From Nemertoderma westbladi (lineage: Eukaryota; Xenacoelomorpha; Nemertodermatida; Nemertodermatidae): 34,514 bases of DNA. Under the pieces are notes generated by a model. It was not told the origin of the DNA. It was given only the letters and a program-made list of their open reading frames with translations, and did not search any database. Each line of letters begins with the position of its first letter. Position 1 is the first letter of the stretch. The stretch lies in the NCBI GenBank assembly GCA_032718475.1, contig JAUCBJ010005805.1:1-34514 (forward strand), given 5' to 3'. A program made the translations under genes and the position numbers. Below, piece after piece: positions 26,579-34,514 of this stretch.

Positions 26579-26986
26579 GTCCGATAAAGAACGGTTAGGA
26601 AGTAGGGGCAGCCATAGCTGTAAGGTAAACCCCCATCTAAAGAATAAGTCGTACTACTGGGTTAGAACGCATACTACTTAACCATTTCGGAGTCTGCATG
26701 TCCTGTGGTTTATTTAGGCTTGATAGTAGTCTGCCATCGTTTAGTCTGTACTTTGTTTGTGTAGTCTGTACGGGTAGCGTATAATTTTATTTAGATAATT
26801 TGTAGGCTGGATAGTTGTCTGGCTGTTGTTGGGTTTGAGGAAATTTCGGTGTGTGTAAAGCATCTGTCCGATAAAGAACGGTTAGGAAGTAGGGGCAGCC
26901 ATAGCTGTAAGGTAAACCCCCATCTAAAGAATAAGTCGTACTACTGGGTTAGAACGCATACTACTTAACCATTTCGGAGTCTGCAT
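26579..26986 (+). repeat. 287-bp tandem duplication with an identical 121-nt core
   Basis: The core 26579-26699 recurs without a visible difference at 26866-26986 (period 287). The DNA on both sides of each core is related but clearly diverged (for example TAGGCTTGATAGTAGTCTG is shared, its neighbourhood is not). The core starts GTCCGATAAAGAACGG and ends TTTCGGAGTCTGCAT. It has no coding character and can fold (see findings). Confidence 0.93.
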
Positions 26987-28029
26987 ATACTGTAGTTTGT
27001 TTAGGCTTGATAGTAGTCTGTCAGTATTTGGTCTGCATTTTGTTTGAATGGTCTGTACGCATAGCGTAATATTTATTATTCAGAGTTTATGCTATTATTC
27101 GCAACATTCATTCCCCAAGTTTGTTCCTACAGTAATTGTGTTTGTTATACATACCGTTATAGTTAAACTAACCCCGGTACTACATCAGGGCTGCTCGGCG
27201 TAGGTAAAGACTGGAGATTTTGTGCTTTGGTCACTCCGGCAGATACCGTGGTTCTTTTAGCTGTTCAAGTATTTTTAACTACTAATTATTTGTTGTACAA
27301 GTACTTGTACCTAATTTAGGGTTTAGTGTACAGTACTTTCCGAAGGTGATTAGTGTGTAGGCAGTGTATTTGTGTTGTAAAGTGGTTAATAGGCACGTTG
27401 GTTCTGGTAGACCGCGGTAATTAACTTCTAGGTAGGGACACTCCGTGATACATAACGTAGTACCTATAGCGATACGGTTATAGGTCGTCAGGCGGTGGTA
27501 TTTTCCTATCTGGACAACGCAGTATATTTACTACTACTTATTATTTTCAAATACCGTAGTAACCTGTCCGTTGTAATAACCAGATATTCTAACCCTTTGT
27601 TAGGCTGGTTAGTAGACTTCTTGTAAAATTACCCTAAAAATTCGTATTTGTGTATTGGTAATTAAATTTTTGTGTTTATTTAGAGATTGTAATCTCAACC
27701 CGAATTGTACGTAATTTGTAGTATTAAGTAACTTAGGTAAATTATAATTATTTGTTTTAGTGTCTAACAAGTAGCACTCCACTGAGAGCGCACAGCTTAT
27801 GTGTAGTGACTCCCCCAGAAATAATAACATTTATTTCAAACATTGACAAAACCCATTTCAACGGGTATATATATATTATAAATCAACTCAAACGATTTAT
27901 AAATAGTAGGCCTGCCATACAACAATTAGGTCTCAATATCAGTTGGACTACTGCTTAAATAACGGTAATACAGTAAGTTAAAGTAACCAAGTAACCCTTA
28001 AAATTCAGAAATTCAACTATTCTAAAAAT

Positions 28030-28300
28030 AATTGACATATCGGTATTTACAATAGGCTTATTATATTTATTTCTATAAATTTTAGGTTGAAATCATACCG
28101 GTACTCTGTAATTAATTCTAGTCTGTAATTATACTTATATATATACACTATAAGTGTAAACTGCATACCGGTATTCACGATAGGCCTATTATATATTTAT
28201 ATATATTTGTGCTAAAATTATATACCGGTTTCTGCGAAAAACCTAGTCTGTAATAATACTTATATATACCATAAGCATACCGGTATTCTAATATTATATA
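28030..28300. repeat. Degenerate AT-rich tandem repeat
   Basis: TCTGTAATTATACTTATATA and CATACCGGTATTC-type blocks recur two to three times in degenerate form, with AGGCTTATTATAT/AGGCCTATTATAT between them. The array lies just upstream of the BEL ORF. Confidence 0.6.
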
Positions 28301-28419
28301 TATCACGCTACACTGAGTAGCAGTATCGGTAATTAATTACTAGGCTAGCAGTTAACACTGAATTACTAGACTTGCTTAGACTGTAATATAGCAGTAGACA
28401 TTCAACTGTGTAAACAAAC

Positions 28420-31400
28420 ATGTCTGATACTAAGCAGAACCTGTCAGACAGTTTATTAGATGTAACTATCTGCGACTCAGATAGAGGTGTAGAACCGTCT
28501 AGACCTAAGTTCAGTTCACCTCCCACTGTGAGGAAGGTCATCCCTCCAGTAGTAATAACAGAACCTAGGCTGGTCCAACATCGTAGGTCTATCATAGGCA
28601 CTCGAGCTCAGGTCAAGCGGGACCAAGAAGCAGCGGAACAGCAACAACCCGCGAGCCAAGAACTTATTTCTCAGCGGCCCAACAGCTCCAGTAGTGAGGA
28701 TACTGTAGAGCTGACACCCGAGCGCGGAGCAAGGATGACAGATGCGGTTTATTCGGATCCCCTTCTCATCCTTCCTGCAGCCGTACTCACTAGGTTATTG
28801 ATCGCTGTGGAAGAACACCAGATCGATTGGGTGAGAAATAAGCGATCGACTAAAGATAGTTATGAGGGATACACAAGGGAAGAACTGAAGTCTATGGTCG
28901 AGTCGCAATGGAACTTCCCCGGACCCGGACTCCCATTTGATTTATCAGAAGCTGCCTGGGAAGACATACACCGGATGGGAGTAGCCAAGGAAACCATCGA
29001 TCCAGCTGTATGGAAGAGGTCCGCAGCCGGATACGCACAGGGATTCTTCAGCTCTATGGAGCGAGTAGAAAAACAACTGTTTCAACAACCTCAAGGACCT
29101 CAAGAGCAGGGACAACTGCTTTATCAAGTTAGAGAAAGAATTCTGCGAATTAGGCTAATCTTATCGGCCTTTGAGGAGGCTTCTAAAAGAAGACAAGACA
29201 CGTCGTTGCAAGTTGCCGTAAAGACTTGGTTTCAACGGGTGAGTCGCCAGGTTCAAGGAACAGCTCAGTGGAAAGCTCAGCTGGAGGAGCGCTCAACCCA
29301 TGGAGAATCAACAGACGCTACTTTTTCCCAAGTGGAAAGTGAAGCGACGGCAGAGAAACCGCATAAGAGGGATGCCATTGACATCTATCTGTCAGACTAT
29401 CAACGTTTTTTAGGTGATGAAGAGTTGAGGAGAAGGTTAGAGGGGCTTAGCCCTAATAGTGAAGGAGCCCAGCGTGTGTTGGACGCAATCGATGTGGATA
29501 GGTTAGCTGCGAACCAAGCTAAATTCAATGAAAGCATCCGCATCGTTAAGGTTCAAGAAGAACAAGTAAAGAAAAAACGTATAGAAGATAGAAAGAAAGC
29601 GGCAGAGGCAGCGGCAGAGGCAAAAGCGGCAGCGGCAGAGGCAAAAGCGGCAGCTGCAGCAGTAGAAGCCGAAAGAAAGGCGGCCGAAGCGGAAAGAAAA
29701 ATAGCAGTGGCAGAAGCAGAACGGAGGGCATCTGAAGAGACAACCCAACTAGAGTTGGAAAATCTTCAAGAGAGACAAGACAACTTTAATAAACAGTTAA
29801 CAGCTAGTAATATGCAGATGATGAATCGATCTACTCCCAAAAGACAAGGTTATACATCATCTGAGGAAGGCGATACCACCGATACTGAAGGCAAAGGAAA
29901 TAGATCTCATCTAAGCAGACGTAAAAGAACATTCCACCGTCAGAAATTGCCTGATTTGCCTCCAGCTGTTAAAAGGCAACTAAATAGCACCAACTTAGGT
30001 AGTACAGAACCCACCGACCAAATAATTACAATAGAGAGACTCCCTACTATAGTAGATGAGCCTGAAATAGTTAGGCCTGTTCCCGAAGCCACCCTTTCGG
30101 TCGTAGAGACACCTGTACTCCCTGAACCTACCTCTCAATTCCCGTTGCACAGCACTAAGCTACCTGTGCCCAGCAGAACAGCCCATGAGACAGTTCATGC
30201 CCTGGACTCCGAGCGAAATATTCATGATTTGTCGCCCGTTGTCCCTCGTCCGCCCGCTACAACGTTGGCGGATCCCGTTTCGGCGGTTGATTGGGTGGAC
30301 GAGAGACGGCGGGGAATGGACATTCTCCTCGAAAAGATGGAGGAGAATCGAGTACGCTCCTCCCAACAGGTCCGAGAGTTAGAAGGGACTGTTCAACAGT
30401 TAAAGGGAACCGTAAAGGAAAGTAGGTTAGAGTTGCAAGAAGTACAGCAAAATATCGCGCTAGAACGTGATAAATTAGTAAATTTACAAAAGGGTATACC
30501 ACCACCCCTTGTAACAATGTGTCAACCTGTTAGGTCTGAAGTATCTCATGCGCAAGGTGTGGAGCCTACACGCATCTATACTGCTAGCGAAGTAGAAACT
30601 CCTATAGTGAACCCTATTAAGGGTAATTATAGACCTGTTGATAATGATATTCCCTTTAGACCGGATCATAATCCGAGAAATTTATATACCGATAACTCGA
30701 TATTAAATAACACGATGGCCCAAGAAAGTTTTACGCGTCAAATGGCTAGAACCGAAGCCCGGCAAGCAGTAAAGGTGGGAGAGATCGTCAAGTTCAATGG
30801 AGATGAGATGAAATGGTTACCTTTTAATGAATATTACAAAGATAACATACAGAACTCTGTACTATCTAATGGAGAGAAACTTAGGTTCCTCATCGAGTGC
30901 TTGGAAGGATCTCCCAAGTTAATGGCGTTAAAGTTTATTGGACATCCAGACGGATTAAGACAAGTTTGGGATACACTAAACATCAGGTATGGTAATAGGA
31001 ATAACATAGCTGGGTATTTGTATGCAAAGTTAGTGGCGCCCCGAAAGTTTATGAGCAGCGGGATTATAGAGTTTTCCGATGAGATTCAGGAGATCTGCAG
31101 ACAATTAGATTGGCTAGGTAAGTCTCATGAGTATCAGAGTGCTATGGTTATTAGAGCAGTGGCTTCTACTTTACCGAAGGGTGGAGTAGGTACACGCTGG
31201 GATAAGAAAGTGTTATATATGATGGAACAACAACGACGAGACCCTACCATGGCTGATCTCATGTCATTCCTAGATGGAGAAGTGAAATTACAGCTCCTGA
31301 AACTGTCCAGAGAGAAGACACCGGAAAACAAGGTAAGTGAAAAACCCGTCTCTAGGAGAAAGGTAACACCAGTGTGTTATACAGATGATGGCGAAAGCCA

Positions 31401-34400
31401 GACTTCTCAAGGAGAAGATAGCGGGAAAGACACTGACAGATCTTATTATGTAAATAAAATGCCTAAAGATCAGGTAAGTAAATTCAAGTCTCGAACCAAT
31501 GACAGGAGAGAGCAGGTAAGAAAAACTCCTCCTACGTCTCCCAAGAGAATTCAGGTGAGAAAGCCCGAAGAAAAAACAAGTGTACACAATGTTACTCAGA
31601 GTAAGGTGAGTAACATCAAACCGAAATGTGCGCTATGTGATGGGACCCATCGCTTAAATATGTGTGATGAATTTCTAAAGAAATCATTAACTGAGAGACG
31701 TGAAGTCATGTGGGATAAGCGGTTGTGTTATAATTGCCTCAGACATGGACACCAACGGCGAACCTGTTACTCTGACACAAGATGTGCCAAGTGCGGTGCG
31801 AAACATCATATCTTGTTGCACACTGAATTCGAGCGAAATAGTCCGAGTCAGGTAAGTGATTCCGAAGTACATGTCCAATTCAGTGATGTGAACGACACTG
31901 ATCAATCTGAGATGGAAGGATTCTATACAGACGAGTTCTCCGACGAAAACGAATCCTGTTACATGATAAATACCACAGTGTATCGAGCACTCACTTATGA
32001 AAAGGATACGGACAGCGACCTTACCCTAACTACTTCTGATCAACAACCATTTTGGAAAGCGCCAACTTCCAATGTAGGGATTAGAGAATTTCCTGTGGTA
32101 CAGGTAAGGGTCCACGGACCAAAAAGGAGTTATGTAGTGAACGCCCTCCTTGACTCCGGTAGTACAGGAACATTCATCGACAAAGAGCTAGCCGAAGACA
32201 TATTCGATGGACAACCCAAGTTCCGAACTAAGCTAAACATGTCAGGAATTATGCAAGTTTGGAAATCCACAGTAACCGCGGATTATTATGTAGGTGCGTT
32301 GTCCACCCCCCAGGACGAACTAGGAGAACATAGCATAAGGTCAGTGAAAATGGTGGCTATAAAGAACTTCGCTACTACTCAAGCAGACCTTTATAATTGG
32401 GACGAGGATGAGAGCATCCAACATCTTAAGATACCTCGATTCCAGACAGATTATCCTGGAGTGCAAATACTCATCGGTCAAAATGCGCATGAAGCGCTCG
32501 AGACATTGGAGAAACGACCTGCTCAACCGCAACCTCTACAAGTTTATGCGGGAAGAACTAGAGTAGGTTGGTACTTTACTGGCCCTTCCCGTAGAACTCT
32601 AATGGAAAGATTACCTAAAGAGCAGGTATACCAAGCGCGAGAATGGGAAGTTGAGAACAGTGAGTTCGACGATCCAACTGAGGGAACTCCTTACTCTTCA
32701 GACAACGACGATATACATCAACTCTTTGATGAGGAGAATGCCATCGATCTCCTTAAGGAAAGCGAGACTTGGCAAAATCAAGTGAACTTATGTCAACTCC
32801 TTCTCCCATCTGAGCGAGACGACTATAACGACAAGCTTAATGACGTCATTGAACGTTATAATGCCAAGACTCGGGATGAACACGCCGTGAGATTCTTTAC
32901 TCAAGAGGTCGTAGAGCCCAACTCCTACGATAAGGCCCTATCGGTGGAGGAAGAAAGAGCCAAGCAGATCCAAGCGACCACTACTCGTTTTCTTAAAGAT
33001 CAAGGTAGGTATGAGATCGGTCTTCCTTTCCGAAAGCGAGAACCAAAGTTCATTAACAACAGACCTTTGGCAGAGAAAAGAATTGCTCAACTACATCGAC
33101 GCCTTACGGCAAATTCTTCAGCTAAAGAAATGTATAAAACACAGTTGAAGAAGTTTATTAGCAAGGGATATGCGGAGCTAGTACCGGAAGAAACCCCTAT
33201 AACTGAGAGGACATATTACTTAACTCACCATTACGTTCCCAAACCCGGTAAACCCCATGAAGTACGAGTGGTGTTTGACGGTTCCGCCCTTTATATGGGC
33301 CAATCTCTTAATTCTGAATTGTTACCCGGACCCAACTTACTCCAATCTTTGTTGGGAATATTATTAAGATTAAGACAATACTCCATTGCTTTCGCCTCAG
33401 ATATAGAAGGCATGTTCTTACAAGTCAAAGCGCTGGATAGGGATCGAGATAGCCTACGATTTTTGTGGTGGCCTGAAGGAGACCTCAATAAGAAACCGGT
33501 GGAGTACTGGATGACCATCCAAGCTTTTGGGATAATCTCGAGCCCTTCAAACGCCTGTTCCGTGGTACGCACCACTGCGGATGACAACCGAGACGCCTTC
33601 TCTAAAGAAGTGATCGACAATATCAAACGAGACATCTACATGGACGATAATCTGAAGTCCCTTCCATCAGTCGAAGAAGCCATTGAGGTCGCTAAAGGAA
33701 CGGTAGAATGCTTAAAGAAAGGTGGATTTCGATTAACTAAATTCACCAGCAACTCCCGTGAGTTTCTGGAGTCGATCCCGGTAGAAGATCGAGGAACAAA
33801 AGACCTAGATCTAATAAAGGATGATCTCCCAGAAACTAAGACCCTTGGTTTGAAATGGGACACAGAAAGAGATATCCTGTTTTTCCAACTAAAACAGCGA
33901 GATAATCCAGTTCGGACTAAACGGATTTGTTTAAGTATCCTGAGCACTTATTTCGATCCATTGGGATTTATTAGCCCAGTTATATTGATTGCTCGGAGTT
34001 TAGTACAACAAATGTGGCTTGAAAACCACTCATGGGACGATCCACTTAAGGGAGAATTATTAAAGAAGTGGATGAAATGGGAAGATTCTCTACCAGCCAT
34101 CGAAAACTTCATAATTTCCCGTTCATATTTTGGTCATGTTCTCCCTACGTATTCATATCAACTCCATGTGTTTGGAGACGCCAGCGATATGGGAATCGGT
34201 ATAGTAGCCTACCTAAGGGTGGAAACTCCGGACGGAATTAAAGTAGCCTTGGTTACCTCTAAGGCATTGATAAACAACAAGTTGAAAGTTCCTCGAGCGG
34301 AGTTAAAAGCGGCTCTATACGCTACAGCCATCGGCCGGAATGTAACAGAACAGATCGACTATCCCCTGGAGAAAACTGTCTATTGGACCGACGCTTTACT

Positions 34401-34514
34401 CGTGTTGGAGTATATAACCAATGAAGTCTGTCAGTTCAGCGTCTTCGTTACCAACCGAGTAGCTATTATACTCAGTCGCACGACGATGGATCAATGGAGA
34501 CATTGCCCCGGAAT
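28420..34514 (+). CDS. BEL/Pao LTR retrotransposon gag-pol polyprotein (continues past the window)
   Basis: A single frame is open from ATG 28420 to the window end (over 2,030 codons), with an in-frame TAA at 28411. Residues 1-785 are an unrecognised Gag N-terminal part. It includes an Ala/Glu/Lys-rich helix (about 392-450, EAAAEAKAAAAEAKAA type) and a second coiled-coil-like stretch (about 635-690). Residues 786-960 match the BEL Gag DUF1759 type (IVKFNGDEMKWLPFNEYY, then RFLIECLEGSPKLMAL). Zinc knuckles follow: C-x2-C-x3-H-x4-C from 1070, CYNCLRHGHQRRTC, then CAKCGAKHHILLH. The aspartic protease motif LLDSGSTGTF is at about 1243. RT has VRVVFDGSA and YMDD (33637-33648, residues 1740-1743). 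RNase H begins at FGDASDMGIGIVAY. Integrase and the 3' LTR are off the window. The intact frame suggests a recent insertion. Confidence 0.95.
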   Translation, partial: MSDTKQNLSDSLLDVTICDSDRGVEPSRPKFSSPPTVRKVIPPVVITEPRLVQHRRSIIGTRAQVKRDQEAAEQQQPASQELISQRPNSSSSEDTVELTPERGARMTDAVYSDPLLILPAAVLTRLLIAVEEHQIDWVRNKRSTKDSYEGYTREELKSMVESQWNFPGPGLPFDLSEAAWEDIHRMGVAKETIDPAVWKRSAAGYAQGFFSSMERVEKQLFQQPQGPQEQGQLLYQVRERILRIRLILSAFEEASKRRQDTSLQVAVKTWFQRVSRQVQGTAQWKAQLEERSTHGESTDATFSQVESEATAEKPHKRDAIDIYLSDYQRFLGDEELRRRLEGLSPNSEGAQRVLDAIDVDRLAANQAKFNESIRIVKVQEEQVKKKRIEDRKKAAEAAAEAKAAAAEAKAAAAAVEAERKAAEAERKIAVAEAERRASEETTQLELENLQERQDNFNKQLTASNMQMMNRSTPKRQGYTSSEEGDTTDTEGKGNRSHLSRRKRTFHRQKLPDLPPAVKRQLNSTNLGSTEPTDQIITIERLPTIVDEPEIVRPVPEATLSVVETPVLPEPTSQFPLHSTKLPVPSRTAHETVHALDSERNIHDLSPVVPRPPATTLADPVSAVDWVDERRRGMDILLEKMEENRVRSSQQVRELEGTVQQLKGTVKESRLELQEVQQNIALERDKLVNLQKGIPPPLVTMCQPVRSEVSHAQGVEPTRIYTASEVETPIVNPIKGNYRPVDNDIPFRPDHNPRNLYTDNSILNNTMAQESFTRQMARTEARQAVKVGEIVKFNGDEMKWLPFNEYYKDNIQNSVLSNGEKLRFLIECLEGSPKLMALKFIGHPDGLRQVWDTLNIRYGNRNNIAGYLYAKLVAPRKFMSSGIIEFSDEIQEICRQLDWLGKSHEYQSAMVIRAVASTLPKGGVGTRWDKKVLYMMEQQRRDPTMADLMSFLDGEVKLQLLKLSREKTPENKVSEKPVSRRKVTPVCYTDDGESQTSQGEDSGKDTDRSYYVNKMPKDQVSKFKSRTNDRREQVRKTPPTSPKRIQVRKPEEKTSVHNVTQSKVSNIKPKCALCDGTHRLNMCDEFLKKSLTERREVMWDKRLCYNCLRHGHQRRTCYSDTRCAKCGAKHHILLHTEFERNSPSQVSDSEVHVQFSDVNDTDQSEMEGFYTDEFSDENESCYMINTTVYRALTYEKDTDSDLTLTTSDQQPFWKAPTSNVGIREFPVVQVRVHGPKRSYVVNALLDSGSTGTFIDKELAEDIFDGQPKFRTKLNMSGIMQVWKSTVTADYYVGALSTPQDELGEHSIRSVKMVAIKNFATTQADLYNWDEDESIQHLKIPRFQTDYPGVQILIGQNAHEALETLEKRPAQPQPLQVYAGRTRVGWYFTGPSRRTLMERLPKEQVYQAREWEVENSEFDDPTEGTPYSSDNDDIHQLFDEENAIDLLKESETWQNQVNLCQLLLPSERDDYNDKLNDVIERYNAKTRDEHAVRFFTQEVVEPNSYDKALSVEEERAKQIQATTTRFLKDQGRYEIGLPFRKREPKFINNRPLAEKRIAQLHRRLTANSSAKEMYKTQLKKFISKGYAELVPEETPITERTYYLTHHYVPKPGKPHEVRVVFDGSALYMGQSLNSELLPGPNLLQSLLGILLRLRQYSIAFASDIEGMFLQVKALDRDRDSLRFLWWPEGDLNKKPVEYWMTIQAFGIISSPSNACSVVRTTADDNRDAFSKEVIDNIKRDIYMDDNLKSLPSVEEAIEVAKGTVECLKKGGFRLTKFTSNSREFLESIPVEDRGTKDLDLIKDDLPETKTLGLKWDTERDILFFQLKQRDNPVRTKRICLSILSTYFDPLGFISPVILIARSLVQQMWLENHSWDDPLKGELLKKWMKWEDSLPAIENFIISRSYFGHVLPTYSYQLHVFGDASDMGIGIVAYLRVETPDGIKVALVTSKALINNKLKVPRAELKAALYATAIGRNVTEQIDYPLEKTVYWTDALLVLEYITNEVCQFSVFVTNRVAIILSRTTMDQWRHCPG
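31118..32109 (+). other. Cluster of splice-donor-like sites inside the BEL ORF
   Basis: GTAAGT or close variants after AG occur with intron starts at 31118, 31333, 31474, 31516, 31555, 31606, 31852 and 32104. Seven of the eight match [AC]AG|GTRAG; the one at 31118 is TAG|GTAAGT. In translation most read [Q/K]-V-[S/R]. They lie between the DUF1759 region and the protease. Whether they are used for splicing cannot be seen from the sequence. Confidence 0.6.

Larger units (their letters stand above)
25021..28419. other. Leader / upstream region of the BEL element; LTR not delimitable
   Basis: No coding gene was recognised in 3.4 kb. The 5' LTR and primer-binding site should lie here, but without the second LTR in the window I cannot fix their borders, and no good tRNA 3'-end complement was found. 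Listed inside it are a CCAAT box, a 14-bp inverted repeat pair, the 287-bp tandem duplication and a degenerate AT-rich repeat. Confidence 0.4.

Noticed and set aside
26579-26986. 5S rRNA or hammerhead ribozyme for the duplicated 121-nt core
   Set aside because: The length and three-way fold recall both, but no 5S conserved internal promoter sequence and no hammerhead CUGANGA/GAAA core is present.
27226-27250. TGGTCACTCCGGCAGATACC as a BEL primer-binding site
   Set aside because: It starts with TGG but lacks a complement to a conserved tRNA T-arm (no GGxTTCGAACC-type match), and no LTR end could be placed next to it.
29503-29748. Cys/Phe/Leu-rich minus-strand ORFs opposite the BEL Gag helix
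   Set aside because: They are the antisense of Ala/Glu/Lys-rich coding repeats within a long intact + strand frame.

Overview
The window looks like nuclear DNA from an invertebrate animal. Protein genes have GT-AG introns, a mitochondrial ribosomal protein gene is nuclear, there are animal-type CR1-like LINEs, a tRNA-headed SINE and BEL/Pao and Ty3/Gypsy LTR elements, and the intergenic DNA is AT-rich. The species cannot be read from the sequence. A marine deuterostome or other marine invertebrate is only a guess.

Left half (1-16.5 kb): one host gene on the + strand spans 717-15599. I assembled it from four exons (717-801, 3449-3661, 5024-5214, 15303-15599), all with GT/AG borders and compatible phases (1, 1, 0). 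It encodes a predicted 261-residue Smad-like protein made almost only of an MH2 domain: no MH1 domain, no linker, and no C-terminal SSXS phosphorylation motif. Its 10-kb third intron holds two intronless genes on the opposite strand. One is an unrecognised secreted or GPI-anchored cysteine-rich protein (8216-7485). The other is mitochondrial ribosomal protein mL49/MRPL49 (11627-10956). All three introns are full of decayed mobile DNA: CR1-like fragments, repeated 5'-truncated copies of one LINE family, a tRNA-headed SINE, candidate terminal-inverted-repeat elements and minisatellites.

Middle (16.6-25 kb): no host gene was recognised. There is a TA-flanked foldback element carrying six identical 70-bp repeats in its loop, the longest copy of the truncated LINE family fused to a 53-bp satellite through a perfect 31-bp inverted repeat, a 63-bp minisatellite of about 24 units, and a decayed minus-strand Ty3/Gypsy element with a probable LTR.

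Right end (25-34.5 kb): a largely unannotatable 3.4-kb stretch leads into a BEL/Pao retrotransposon whose single ORF (28420 to the window end) is open for more than 2,030 codons and so looks young. The leading stretch carries a 287-bp tandem duplication in which a 121-nt core is identical in both copies and can be drawn as a three-way RNA junction. The ORF has a very long N-terminal Gag extension with an Ala/Glu-rich helix, then a DUF1759-like Gag region, zinc knuckles, protease, reverse transcriptase and the start of RNase H. Integrase and the 3' LTR lie beyond the window. A tight cluster of splice-donor-like sequences sits between Gag and protease.

The observations most worth following are the MH2-only Smad, the duplicated structured RNA candidate, and the splice-donor cluster in the BEL ORF.
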